Below are positions 38,568 through 47,110 of a DNA stretch of 64,000 nucleotides, piece by piece. Position numbers and translations under genes: made by a program. The stretch is taken from contig DLCS01000268.1 in assembly GCA_002480735.1 (NCBI GenBank), positions 31,501 through 95,500 of the forward strand, in the 5' to 3' direction. The notes under the pieces were generated by a model that was not told the origin of the DNA, ran no database searches, and saw only the letters and a program-made list of their open reading frames with translations. Numbering within the stretch: the stretch's first letter is position 1; every line of letters begins with the position of its first letter. This DNA comes from Bacillaceae bacterium UBA7792. GTDB lineage: Bacteria; Bacillota; Bacilli; Bacillales; Cytobacillaceae.

Positions 38568-39230
38568 ATGGATATTGAACGGATCAATGAACATACGGTA
38601 AAGTTTTACATTTCATATGTCGATATAGAAGAGCGGGGCTTTGACCGCGAGGAAATCTGGTACAACCGGGAGCGAAGTGAAGAGCTATTTTGGGAAATGA
38701 TGGATGAAGTTCATCAGGAGGAGGAATTTATCCTAGAAGGACCTCTTTGGATTCAAGTACAAGCTTTGGATAAAGGGCTGGAGATCCTTGTGACAAGAGC
38801 ACAAATTTCCAAGGATGGACAGAAGTTCGAGCTGCCAATTCCAGATGAAAAGCTAAAGGATTTACCTGTGGACGACAGAATAGAAGAACTGTTGGATCAA
38901 CATTTTAATCCAAAAGATGGTGAAGAAATTGCTCCTGAAGGAACATTGGAATTCTTAATCGCTTTTAACGATTTTGAGGACTTAATATCGCTATCGAATC
39001 GTAATATTCTTGATTCATTGGTGACTAAGCTATATTCCTTTGAAAATAACTATTATTTATATGTGGAATTCCCTGAGGAAGAATTTGATGAAGATGAAAT
39101 CGATGATTGCCTAAGTATTCTGCTTGAATACGGAGCTGAAACACAGGTAACCATCCATCGTGTGGAAGAATACGGGCATCTCATTATTTCTGAACATGTC
39201 TTTTCAGAGTTGAGGAAATATTTTCATTAA
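38568..39230 (+). CDS. mecA: Adaptor protein MecA
   Basis: 220 aa from the ATG at 38568 behind AGGGAGAGG. The N-terminal substrate-binding domain MDIERINEHTVKFYISYVDIEERGFDREEIWYNRERSEELFW is nearly that of B. subtilis MecA. An acidic linker (about 100-130) leads to the C-terminal ClpC-binding domain. It targets ComK and other proteins to ClpC-ClpP and assembles the ClpC hexamer. Confidence 0.96.
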   Translation: MDIERINEHTVKFYISYVDIEERGFDREEIWYNRERSEELFWEMMDEVHQEEEFILEGPLWIQVQALDKGLEILVTRAQISKDGQKFELPIPDEKLKDLPVDDRIEELLDQHFNPKDGEEIAPEGTLEFLIAFNDFEDLISLSNRNILDSLVTKLYSFENNYYLYVEFPEEEFDEDEIDDCLSILLEYGAETQVTIHRVEEYGHLIISEHVFSELRKYFH

Positions 39231-39277
39231 CAATGATTTTTTCAAAAATATGTCCGATTTACGTAACAATGCCTTAT

Positions 39278-39316
39278 AAAAATACCGATTTCATTGATGA
39301 AATCGGTATTTTTTAA
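39278..39316 (+). terminator. Terminator after mecA
   Basis: Stem AAAAATACCGATTTCA/TGAAATCGGTATTTTT, one of the strongest in the window. Confidence 0.95.
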
Positions 39317-39397
39317 TAAGATCAATAGGGTTAAGTTCTTGTACTCTGAACAGTGCTTAGCTCCTGCGCTTTTCTAATGAACCGAGGTGATGATCGC

Positions 39398-40909
39398 TTG
39401 AAGAATACAGTGAGAGTCCTTTTATTTATTGGTATATTAGCTGTGCTTTATTATTTGCTTGGAGATTATATTAAAGGCGGTTTATTGGGCTATATAAGCA
39501 TTATCACTACTTTGTCCGTCATCTTTATTGGGTTTATTATCTTCCTGGAAAATCGCCATCCCACTCAAACCCTAACCTGGTTGGTGGTGCTGGGGAGCTT
39601 TCCTCTTGTTGGTTTTATTTTCTATTTACTATTTGGACGGAACTATCGCAGAGAAAAGATGTTTAGGAAAAAATACATATTCGATAAACAAGCTTTCCTT
39701 CAAATTGAAGGGGATGTGGATTATCCAAGTGTTGAGCGAATTGAGGAAATGGATCCTGACCAGCGCAAGCTTTTTCACCTTGCCCATAAGCTGGGAAACA
39801 GTCCCATTTCCTTTCGAACGGAGACCAAGGTATTGAACAATGGTGACGAAACGTTCATGGAAATCATACATGCCCTAAAGGAGGCAACACATCATATTCA
39901 CATTGAGTACTACATTGTTCGCAGTGATAAATTAGGTAACAAAATTAAGGATATCCTTATTACGAAAGCGAAGGAGGGTGTCAAAGTTCGATTCCTCTAT
40001 GATGCTGTAGGTTCATGGATGCTTTCAAAGAAATATATCCGGGAAATGCGTGAAGCAGGGATTGAGATTATCCCGTTCGGCCCAGTAAGGCTTCCTTTCC
40101 TAAATAGTAAATTTAATTTTCGCAACCACCGAAAAATCATTGTCATCGATGGAAGCATTGGCTTTGTCGGGGGTCTAAACATTGGTGATGAATATTTGGG
40201 ACGCAATGAGCACTTTGGCCATTGGAGGGACACACATCTATGGTTAAAAGGAGAGGCTGTCCGTACATTGCAGCTGATTTTTCTCCAGGATTGGTATTAC
40301 ATGACAAATCAAGGTTTGCTTACTGCGGAATATCTCTCACCCGTACAAATGGAAAATAGTCGTGAGGGCGTGCAGCTGATTGCTGGAGGGCCTGATAATG
40401 AATGGAGTGTGATAAAAAGTATTTTCTTTTCGATGATCACCTCCGCAAAGATGTCGGTTTGGATTGCCTCCCCATACTTCATTCCAGATGAGGATATCTT
40501 TAGTGCTTTGAAAATTGCAGCCCTGAGTGGAATTGATGTAAGGCTTCTTGTTCCGAGTAAGCCAGACAAACGGATCGTGTTTCATGCCTCTCGCTCCTAT
40601 TTTCCTGATCTGCTTGAAGCAGGAGTAAAAATCTATGCCTACAAAAAAGGGTTTATGCATAGTAAAATTATTATTGTCGATGACACCCTAGCGTCGATTG
40701 GAACCTCCAATATGGATATGCGTAGCTTCCACTTGAATTTTGAAGTAAATGCGTTTCTCTATAATACGAGGAGCACGGACAAGCTTGTAAGAGAATTCAT
40801 CCATGACCTAAAAGATTCAGAGGAGCTTCGTCTAGAGGATTTCAAAAAGCGCCATCTTGGATATCGACTCATGGAATCATTATCACGGCTTCTCTCCCCG
40901 TTCTTATAG
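39398..40909 (+). CDS. cls: Cardiolipin synthase
   Basis: 503 aa from TTG 39398, 7 bp behind GAGGTGAT. Two N-terminal membrane helices (about 5-22 and 30-52), then two phospholipase-D HKD motifs: HRKIIVIDG near residue 245 and HSKIIIVDD near 420. It joins two phosphatidylglycerols to cardiolipin. Length is close to B. subtilis YwiE. In B. subtilis no cls lies next to mecA, so this is part of a rearranged junction. Confidence 0.93.
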   Translation: MKNTVRVLLFIGILAVLYYLLGDYIKGGLLGYISIITTLSVIFIGFIIFLENRHPTQTLTWLVVLGSFPLVGFIFYLLFGRNYRREKMFRKKYIFDKQAFLQIEGDVDYPSVERIEEMDPDQRKLFHLAHKLGNSPISFRTETKVLNNGDETFMEIIHALKEATHHIHIEYYIVRSDKLGNKIKDILITKAKEGVKVRFLYDAVGSWMLSKKYIREMREAGIEIIPFGPVRLPFLNSKFNFRNHRKIIVIDGSIGFVGGLNIGDEYLGRNEHFGHWRDTHLWLKGEAVRTLQLIFLQDWYYMTNQGLLTAEYLSPVQMENSREGVQLIAGGPDNEWSVIKSIFFSMITSAKMSVWIASPYFIPDEDIFSALKIAALSGIDVRLLVPSKPDKRIVFHASRSYFPDLLEAGVKIYAYKKGFMHSKIIIVDDTLASIGTSNMDMRSFHLNFEVNAFLYNTRSTDKLVREFIHDLKDSEELRLEDFKKRHLGYRLMESLSRLLSPFL

Positions 40910-40960
40910 AATCCTGAAGTTTCAGGGACTGGTTATGTTAATGCACAATGTTGATTTTTA

Positions 40961-41028
40961 GCCTTATACGTGTGCGTGAGCGGGTTTTATTCGGTACGAA
41001 TAACTTAGCGAACGTACACGTATAAGGC
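40961..41028 (+). repeat. Intergenic hairpin repeat A, copy 1
   Basis: 68 bp: outer stem GCCTTATACG/CGTATAAGGC, then GTGAGCGGG, inner palindrome TTATTCGGTACGAATAA, then CTTAGCGAACG. It lies 52 nt after the cls stop, in the same sense. 64 of 68 positions match the reverse complement of copy 3 (56477-56544). Flanking GTTGATT(C/T)TTA is also shared with copy 3. Confidence 0.9.
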
Positions 41029-41089
41029 GGTGTGTAAATCAACAACCAGATATAACAGTGACTTATTAGATAAGATTTCATTTTGGGTT

Positions 41090-41118
41090 TTGACGATGCT
41101 TTTCACCTATACTATAAT
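41090..41118 (+). promoter_or_regulatory. prfA promoter
   Basis: TTGACG, 17 bp, perfect TATAAT (41113-41118); start near 41125 and a 70-nt leader to the GTG at 41196. Confidence 0.8.
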
Positions 41119-41195
41119 TAGACTGTTATAGGTATCGATTTATTTTTGTACGGAAACCCTGAGATTAAGGGATCAATAACCTGAGGTGAATAATT

Positions 41196-42269
41196 GTGTT
41201 TGATCGATTGCAAGCGGTGGAAGATCGCTATGAAAAATTAAATGAGCTTTTGAGTGATCCAGAAGTAGTCAATGATCCAAAAAAGCTACGTGAATATTCG
41301 AAGGAACAATCCGATATACAAGAAACGGTCGATGCGTACCGTCAATATAAAGAAGTTCGCACACAGTACCAGGATGCGAAAGCAATGCTTGAAGAAAAGC
41401 TCGATGCTGACATGCGTGAAATGGTGAAAGAAGAAATCGATGAGCTCGAAGAAAAAGTCGAAGAGCTTGAAGCTCGCTTAAAAATTCTTCTTATCCCTAA
41501 GGATCCGAACGATGAGAAGAACGTAATCATGGAGATCCGTGGTGCTGCTGGTGGAGATGAGGCTGCTCTATTTGCTGGTGATTTGTACCGGATGTACAGC
41601 CGTTTTGCTGAGTCAAAGGGCTGGAAAATTGAGGTCATTGAGTCTAATACGACAGGTGTAGGTGGTTTTAAAGAGATTATATTTATGATCAACGGTACGG
41701 GTGCATTCTCAAAACTGAAATTTGAGAGTGGGGCCCATCGTGTTCAACGTGTACCAGAAACAGAATCTGGCGGCCGTATTCATACGTCTACGGCAACGGT
41801 TGTCGTTTTACCAGAAGCAGAAGAGGTTGAAGTGGAAATTCATGATAAAGATATTCGTTTTGATACGTATGCTTCTTCTGGTGCAGGTGGGCAAAGTGTT
41901 AACACAACGATGTCGGCTGTACGGTTAACCCATATTCCTACAGGCATTGTTGTTACATGTCAGGATGAAAAATCCCAGCACAAAAATAGAGACAAGGCAA
42001 TGAAGGTATTGCGCGCACGTGTATACGATAAATTCCAACAGGAAGCGCAAGCCGAATATGATCAAAATCGGAAATCAGCGGTTGGAACAGGAGATCGTTC
42101 AGAGCGGATCCGCACGTATAACTTCCCGCAAAATCGTGTGACGGATCATCGCATTGGCTTAACGATTCAAAAGCTGGACCAAATCCTTCAAGGGAAATTA
42201 GACGAAATAATTGATGCACTAATTTTAGAAGATCAATCTGCCAAGCTGGAAAGTGCTTCAGATGTATAA
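41196..42269 (+). CDS. prfA: Peptide chain release factor 1
   Basis: 357 aa from GTG 41196 behind GAGGTGAA. The tripeptide-anticodon region [11 protein letters not shown] near 180-195 and the catalytic GGQ at residues 231-233 ([12 protein letters not shown]) identify RF1. It ends translation at UAA and UAG. It overlaps prmC, the enzyme that methylates its GGQ glutamine. Confidence 0.97.
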   Translation: MFDRLQAVEDRYEKLNELLSDPEVVNDPKKLREYSKEQSDIQETVDAYRQYKEVRTQYQDAKAMLEEKLDADMREMVKEEIDELEEKVEELEARLKILLIPKDPNDEKNVIMEIRGAAGGDEAALFAGDLYRMYSRFAESKGWKIEVIESNTTGVGGFKEIIFMINGTGAFSKLKFESGAHRVQRVPETESGGRIHTSTATVVVLPEAEEVEVEIHDKDIRFDTYASSGAGGQSVNTTMSAVRLTHIPTGIVVTCQDEKSQHKNRDKAMKVLRARVYDKFQQEAQAEYDQNRKSAVGTGDRSERIRTYNFPQNRVTDHRIGLTIQKLDQILQGKLDEIIDALILEDQSAKLESASDV

Positions 42270-43116
42270 AAAGGTATATGAGGCCCTGAGATGGGCTTCT
42301 TCTTTTTTGAAGGAAAAGGGTCGAGACGAAAATGCGGGCGAAATTTTGTTACGTCATTATTTAAAGATGAGTCGCTCTACTTTATTCGCTAGCTTTCATG
42401 ACGAAATCCCTAAGGAAGCTTTGAAGCAATTTGAAAGGGCTGTTCATCTGCATGGAGAAGGTGAGCCCATTCAGTATATTATGGGCTATGAGGAGTTTTA
42501 TGGACGAAGATTTCATGTCAATAGGGAGGTTCTCATTCCAAGGCCAGAAACGGAGGAGCTTATTTTTAATTCGCTGCAGCGAATGGATAAGCGCTTTGGA
42601 GGACAAGACCTAAAGCTCGTTGATATCGGTACAGGCAGTGGAGCCATTGCGATTACAATGAAGCTTGAAAGACCTGCCATCCAGGTCACCGCTACCGATA
42701 TTGCGAAGGAATCCTTACAGGTTGCGGAGAAAAATGCAGAAAATCTTCAGGCTGAACTTCGTTTTGTTGAAGGAGATTTGCTAGAACCCTTCATCGGCCG
42801 TGAAAAATTTGATGTTATCCTTTCCAATCCACCTTATATCCCTATTAGTGATAAGGAAAGCATGTCTGTTGTTGTCACCGAACACGAGCCACACCGTGCC
42901 CTTTTTGCAGGGGAGGATGGACTTGCAATTTATCGTCGCTTGATGGAACAGCTGCCTCTAGTGGTGAAGGACAAGGCATTGATTGGCTTTGAGATCGGTG
43001 CTGGACAGAGCGTGGCAGTGTCCCAGCTTTTGAAAAAAACCTTCCCCGAGGCATATGTCGAGGTCATATATGATATCAATGGTAAGGACCGGATGGTTTT
43101 TGCAGAACTTGGTTAG
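42262..43116 (+). CDS. prmC: Release factor glutamine methyltransferase
   Basis: 284 aa from ATG 42262, overlapping prfA by 8 bp; GTG 42253 is an alternative. SAM-binding [12 protein letters not shown] near residue 122 and the NPPY signature (LSNPPYIPI) for the glutamine. It methylates GGQ in release factors. A terminator follows the stop directly. Confidence 0.95.
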   Translation: MYKKVYEALRWASSFLKEKGRDENAGEILLRHYLKMSRSTLFASFHDEIPKEALKQFERAVHLHGEGEPIQYIMGYEEFYGRRFHVNREVLIPRPETEELIFNSLQRMDKRFGGQDLKLVDIGTGSGAIAITMKLERPAIQVTATDIAKESLQVAEKNAENLQAELRFVEGDLLEPFIGREKFDVILSNPPYIPISDKESMSVVVTEHEPHRALFAGEDGLAIYRRLMEQLPLVVKDKALIGFEIGAGQSVAVSQLLKKTFPEAYVEVIYDINGKDRMVFAELG

Positions 43117-43144
43117 CCTCTTGTGTTTGCGGGAGGCTTTTTTG
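43115..43144 (+). terminator. Terminator after prmC
   Basis: Stem GCCTC/GAGGC with a 12-nt loop and TTTTTT; short but standard. Confidence 0.75.
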
Positions 43145-43155
43145 TTTAAAATGGC

Positions 43156-43226
43156 CGGTTGGTATGCCTGAACAAGCCTTTGCTCTTGGGTTTTAGAGCA
43201 ACAGTGAAGAGAAGGTATGCCAACCG
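43156..43226 (+). repeat. Intergenic hairpin repeat B, copy 1
   Basis: 71 bp: outer arms CGGTTGGTATGCC/GGTATGCCAACCG (13 pairs including two G-T), then TGAACAAGCC, inner stem TTGCTCT/AGAGCAA, then CAGTGAAGAGAA. It lies 40 nt after the prmC stop, in the same sense. Related copies are at 46432 and 55950. Confidence 0.88.
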
Positions 43227-43322
43227 CTATTAGAGTACCTGGGCTTTCTATTAAAAAATTTTATTTTAATAGTTTAAGATGTAGCACTCCTGTCCACAAT
43301 GGGTGGTGAAGGGGTGGTTAGC

Positions 43323-44012
43323 TTGAATACAAAACTAGCAGCATTTGCTTACATCATTTTATTATCAATTGGAACCTTAGTGGACTTATACATACCAAAA
43401 AACGAAGTTGCGGCAAATGATCTTGTCGTGATTCCGAATGAAGCGATTCGACTTCGCATTCTAGCAAACAGTGATCATGAGCAGGACCAAGAGCTAAAGA
43501 GAAAAGTACGCGATGCGATCAATGCAGAAATCACGAACTGGGTATCGGACTTAACGACCATTGAGGCCGCTCGAAGCTTAATTCAAAATAGAATACCAGA
43601 GATTCAAAAAATAGCTGAACAGGTTTTACTAGAAAATGAGAACGGGCAGTCCGTCAAGGCAGAGTATGGAAAAAAGGTAGATTTCCCGACCAAGCTTTAT
43701 GGAGAGTTTCTATACCCGGCGGGAGAGTATGAGGCGATCCTTGTCACCTTGGGAGAGGGTAAGGGAGCAAATTGGTGGTGTGTTCTATTCCCGCCGCTAT
43801 GTTTTCTAGATTTCTCAAATGGTGTTGCCGTCAGTGAGGGCTTTGAGGAAGAGGAGCAGGCAGAAGAAAAAGAAGAAGAGGATTCTAAGGCCCAGGAAGC
43901 AGAGAATAAAGAGGAGAAACAAGAAGACGACTCACTTTTTGTAGAAGAAGAGGAAGAGCCAGTTAAGGTAAAATTTTTCCTAGTAGAAATCTTTGAGAAA
44001 ATCTTTGGATAG
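43323..44012 (+). CDS. spoIIR: Stage II sporulation protein R
   Basis: 229 aa from TTG 43323, 5 bp behind GGGGTGG. One N-terminal hydrophobic segment (about 4-24) for export, then the conserved IRLRILANSDHEQDQELKRKVRDAIN and WWCVLFPPLCFLDFSNG. SpoIIR is made in the forespore and triggers SpoIIGA to activate SigE in the mother cell. An extreme Glu/Lys-rich insert of about 35 residues precedes the conserved VKVKFFLVEIFEKIF end. SigF control is expected, but I could not mark a convincing promoter. Confidence 0.93.
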   Translation: MNTKLAAFAYIILLSIGTLVDLYIPKNEVAANDLVVIPNEAIRLRILANSDHEQDQELKRKVRDAINAEITNWVSDLTTIEAARSLIQNRIPEIQKIAEQVLLENENGQSVKAEYGKKVDFPTKLYGEFLYPAGEYEAILVTLGEGKGANWWCVLFPPLCFLDFSNGVAVSEGFEEEEQAEEKEEEDSKAQEAENKEEKQEDDSLFVEEEEEPVKVKFFLVEIFEKIFG

Positions 44013-44037
44013 TCCTGACGTACAGGGCTATTTTTTT
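44010..44037 (+). terminator. Terminator after spoIIR
   Basis: Stem TAGTCCTG/CAGGGCTA (one G-T) with a 5-nt loop and seven T; overlaps the stop codon. Confidence 0.88.
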
Positions 44038-44109
44038 CTAGTAAAATGTTCTAACTTTATCAACTCGTCATATTAATAGAATAGATCATATTAAAATGGG
44101 GTGTGGATA

Positions 44110-44553
44110 ATGGGAATGATTGTACGCTGTGCACAGGCTGAAGATACAGGTAAGCTCATGACCTTTTTAAATGAAGCAAAACTAGGAACTGATGGTGTGA
44201 AAGAAGCCATTGAATATTTTTTGATTATGGAGGATGAAACTAGTAGAATCCAGGCAACATTAGGAATTGAGCCGATAGGCCGCATTGGATTGCTGAGATC
44301 CTTGGCAATGACAACAAATGCTAGAGAGAATGACCTGCTCATCATTTTTGAACAAATGCTGAAGCTAGCACGTAGCAAGGAGTTAGATCATCTTTATCTT
44401 GCCACAAATAAAGAATCCTCCTTGCCGTTTTTTACATTGCTAGGATTTGAAAGAGTTGAGCAAAATAGTCTTCCGTCGGAGCTATTCACATCCGTTCATG
44501 TCAATCATATTTTAAATGTGGATAACTCAATGTTTTTGATGTTAAAACTATAA
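44110..44553 (+). CDS. ywlB: YwlB-like GNAT-family protein
   Basis: 147 aa from ATG 44110 (AATGGGGTGTGGA upstream). The IVRCAQAEDTGKLMTFLNEAKL opening and the C-terminal SSLPFFTLLGFERV motif are those of GNAT acetyltransferases; the central acetyl-CoA loop is poorly conserved. It corresponds to B. subtilis YwlB by position before ywlC. The substrate is unknown. Its last codons contain a perfect DnaA box. Confidence 0.75.
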   Translation: MGMIVRCAQAEDTGKLMTFLNEAKLGTDGVKEAIEYFLIMEDETSRIQATLGIEPIGRIGLLRSLAMTTNARENDLLIIFEQMLKLARSKELDHLYLATNKESSLPFFTLLGFERVEQNSLPSELFTSVHVNHILNVDNSMFLMLKL

Positions 44554-45080
44554 AAATGTGGATATATCCACAAAGTTATCCACTTTTCAGTCATTTTTAT
44601 ACACAATTTGTGGATAATACTTGAGATTGCGACCACCTTCTTTTATACTTTCATACGTGATAAAGTAGGAAAAAGCGTTTATTTATAGCATGAAAATGAA
44701 GGTGGAGAATCATGAAGACAGAATGGTTATCGGTGGATAAAAATGTGGATGACTTGCACACATATCCACAAATTATACAGGCTGCGAATCTTTTAAAAGC
44801 CAATGAGGTAGTCGCTTTTCCAACGGAAACCGTATACGGTCTGGGAGGAAATGCGAAGGAAGATGAGGCAGTGGAGAAGATTTATGCAGCGAAGGGTAGA
44901 CCGAGTGATAACCCGTTAATTATTCACATAAGCAAGCTCGAACAATTAACAGAGTTTGTGGAAGAAATACCTGAAAAAGCCGCCATATTGATGGAAAGGT
45001 TCTGGCCAGGCCCTTTGACCATCATTTTTAAGAAAAAAGAAGGGGTGCTTTCAGACAAAGCAACGGCGGGGTTATCCACA
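44517..45080. promoter_or_regulatory. Cluster of DnaA boxes around ywlC
   Basis: Three perfect 9-mers TTATCCACA (either strand): 44517-44525, 44609-44617 and 45072-45080. Single-mismatch boxes: 44557-44565 and 44564-44572 (together the palindrome TGTGGATATATCCACA), 44576-44584, 44597-44605, 44732-44740, 44744-44752 and 44762-44770. Most lie in the ywlB-ywlC gap and the first codons of ywlC. Such density is not expected by chance. Confidence 0.8.
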
Positions 45081-45749
45081 ATTGCTGTACGAATGCCGGA
45101 GCATCCGATTGCCTTAGCCATTATACAAGCAGCCGGTCTTCCAATAGCTGCTCCGAGTGCCAATCGTTCCGGTCGTCCAAGCCCAACAACCGCTACCCAT
45201 GTTTGGGAGGATTTAAATGAAAGGATTCCAGCGATTGTGGATGGAGGTCCTACGGGGATTGGTGTGGAGTCAACCGTTCTAGATTGTACCGTGGAGATTC
45301 CGCAAATCCTGAGACCAGGTGGAGTCACAATGGAAGAGCTTGTTTCCGTAATTGGAGAAGTCAAGATCGACCCAGCCTTATCTAATGAAGAGATGGCGCC
45401 CAAATCCCCGGGAATGAAATACACTCATTATGCGCCAAACGCCCCTCTCTATTTAGTAGAAGGTTCAAGAGAGAGGATTCAGGGTCTTATAGATGAGAAA
45501 AGGCAGGAAGGATTCCGTGTGGGCGTCCTGACTACGGAGGAGAATCGTTCCTTTTATGATGGCGATGTCGTCAAGGTATGTGGACAAAGAGCTCATCTTG
45601 AATCAATAGCTAGCTCCCTCTATGATACTTTGAGAAGTTTTAATCAAGCACAAGTGGACATCATATTTAGTGAGATGTTTCCAAATGAGGGTGTTGGACA
45701 AGCAATCATGAACCGTCTTCTGAAGGCGGCGGGCCATAAAGTTATTTAG
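44712..45749 (+). CDS. ywlC: Threonylcarbamoyl-AMP synthase (Sua5/YwlC)
   Basis: 345 aa, the long Sua5 form. The N-terminal YrdC domain shows VVAFPTETVYGLGGNA, KGRPSDNPLIIHI and SANRSGRPSPTTATHV; the C-terminal Sua5 domain starts after the linker PGMKYTHYAPNAPLYLVEG. It makes threonylcarbamoyl-AMP for the t6A modification of ANN-decoding tRNAs. DnaA boxes fill its promoter region and extend into the gene. Confidence 0.95.
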   Translation: MKTEWLSVDKNVDDLHTYPQIIQAANLLKANEVVAFPTETVYGLGGNAKEDEAVEKIYAAKGRPSDNPLIIHISKLEQLTEFVEEIPEKAAILMERFWPGPLTIIFKKKEGVLSDKATAGLSTIAVRMPEHPIALAIIQAAGLPIAAPSANRSGRPSPTTATHVWEDLNERIPAIVDGGPTGIGVESTVLDCTVEIPQILRPGGVTMEELVSVIGEVKIDPALSNEEMAPKSPGMKYTHYAPNAPLYLVEGSRERIQGLIDEKRQEGFRVGVLTTEENRSFYDGDVVKVCGQRAHLESIASSLYDTLRSFNQAQVDIIFSEMFPNEGVGQAIMNRLLKAAGHKVI

Positions 45750-45847
45750 AAAAACAGGAGTTTATTTAAATTTTTACAAATCTAGTTCTTTATCCCTCAG
45801 GTCCAAGCATATGCTGAATTAGCAAGTCCAAAGGGGGAGCAGCATGA

Positions 45848-46399
45848 ATGTCTGAATTTATCGGAGAACTAATCACACTAATCATAATGGGATTTGCTCT
45901 CAGCATGGATGCATTTTCCGTAGGGTTAGGCATGGGCATGTATCAAATCAGATTAAGACAAATATTCAAAATTGGGATAACGATTGGTTTGTTCCACGTT
46001 ATTATGCCACTTTTAGGGATGGTCACCGGCCATTTTCTCTCTGAACGCTTCGGCGATATCGCTGCCATTTTGGGGGGAGTCCTGCTTTTGATACTAGGTG
46101 TGCAGATGATTTGGTCGGGATTTCAGGAAAAAGAGAATTCAGTTTTTACCCCGGCCGGTGTAGGGTTGCTCCTTTTTTCTATAAGTGTCAGCATTGATAG
46201 TTTTTCGGTAGGCCTCACATTAGGGATTTATGGAGCGAAAATCGTGATGGTCATTTTGAGCTTCGGAATTGGAGCTTGCATTCTATCCTGGCTTGGCCTC
46301 CTCCTTGGACGAAAGGTGCAAGGCTGGTTAGGCACCTATAGCGAAGCGCTCGGCGGAAGCATATTGATGATTTTTGGGATAAAACTATTGCTGCTCTAA
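45848..46399 (+). CDS. mntP: Putative manganese efflux pump MntP
   Basis: 183 aa with six membrane helices in two repeats, carrying the MDAFSVGLG and [11 protein letters not shown] motifs with metal-site aspartates. Start ATG behind GGGGGAG. The 98-bp upstream gap shows no yybP-ykoY-type riboswitch. Corresponds to B. subtilis YwlD. A very short GCTCT/GGAGC hairpin with six T overlaps the stop. Confidence 0.92.
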   Translation: MSEFIGELITLIIMGFALSMDAFSVGLGMGMYQIRLRQIFKIGITIGLFHVIMPLLGMVTGHFLSERFGDIAAILGGVLLLILGVQMIWSGFQEKENSVFTPAGVGLLLFSISVSIDSFSVGLTLGIYGAKIVMVILSFGIGACILSWLGLLLGRKVQGWLGTYSEALGGSILMIFGIKLLLL

Positions 46400-46431
46400 T
46401 AGGAGCTTTTTTACTGTGCGAATGATTGATG

Positions 46432-46503
46432 GTCGGTGGTTTGCCTGAACGAGTCTTTGCTCGAGATTCTCGAGCAATAACGAAGAGAAGGTAGGCTACC
46501 GAC
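46432..46503 (+). repeat. Intergenic hairpin repeat B, copy 2
   Basis: 72 bp: outer arms GTCGGTGGTTTGCC/GGTAGGCTACCGAC, then TGAACGAG, inner stem TTGCTCGAGA/TCTCGAGCAA, then TAACGAAGAGAA. It lies 33 nt after the mntP stop in the same sense. The inner stem differs from copy 1 by paired changes that keep base pairing. Confidence 0.9.
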
Positions 46504-46646
46504 TATTTTCGTTGGAGTTGGGAGAAGGCGCTCATGATTGTTTTGTGTAGTAAGAGCTTTTGACAAAAATAATTCTTCTTTATTCTTTCTAGGTCTATTG
46601 AATCTAGTGTAAATGTCATATAATGTAGAAAGAAGGAGGTACCAAC

Positions 46647-47090
46647 GTGATCCGCATATTATTTGTTTGTACGGGGAATACATGCCGAAGCCCGATGGCA
46701 GAAGCAATTTTAAAAAATAAAGCGATTTCTGGAATAGATGCAAAATCTGCTGGAGTGTATGCCATTAGTGGTATGCCAGCTTCAGAGCAAGCACAAAAGG
46801 TTTTGGAGGAGCAACATATCAGTCATGCTCACCAGTCCTCAAGTCTATCGAATGAGCTAGTGGATTGGGCGACCCATATTCTTACCATGACGGAGGGTCA
46901 TAAAGAGGCTGTGATTAACATGTTTCCTAAAGTGAAAGAGAAAACGTATACTCTGAAGGAATTTGCTGGCCATACAGCAGATGTAGAAATTATGGATCCG
47001 TTCGGTGGTTCTTTAGAAATTTATCGACAAACATATCACGAAATCCAAGAAAACATTGAGGAAATTCTGAAAAGACTAGGAAATGAATGA
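46647..47090 (+). CDS. ywlE: Protein-arginine-phosphatase YwlE
   Basis: 147 aa from GTG 46647 behind AAGGAGG. Low-molecular-weight phosphatase fold with P-loop Cys8-TGNT-Cys13-Arg14; Thr12 of the loop is the residue that selects phosphoarginine over phosphotyrosine. The general acid is in EIMDPFGG. It reverses McsB arginine phosphorylation, which marks proteins for ClpC-ClpP and inactivates CtsR, linking it to clpB and mecA of this window. Confidence 0.95.
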   Translation: MIRILFVCTGNTCRSPMAEAILKNKAISGIDAKSAGVYAISGMPASEQAQKVLEEQHISHAHQSSSLSNELVDWATHILTMTEGHKEAVINMFPKVKEKTYTLKEFAGHTADVEIMDPFGGSLEIYRQTYHEIQENIEEILKRLGNE

Positions 47091-47110
47091 TTTTCTCAGG
47101 GAGGAAGAAA

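Noticed and set aside
45750-45847. Manganese riboswitch (yybP-ykoY type) before mntP
   Set aside because: The gap is 98 bp and lacks the paired elements of that class.
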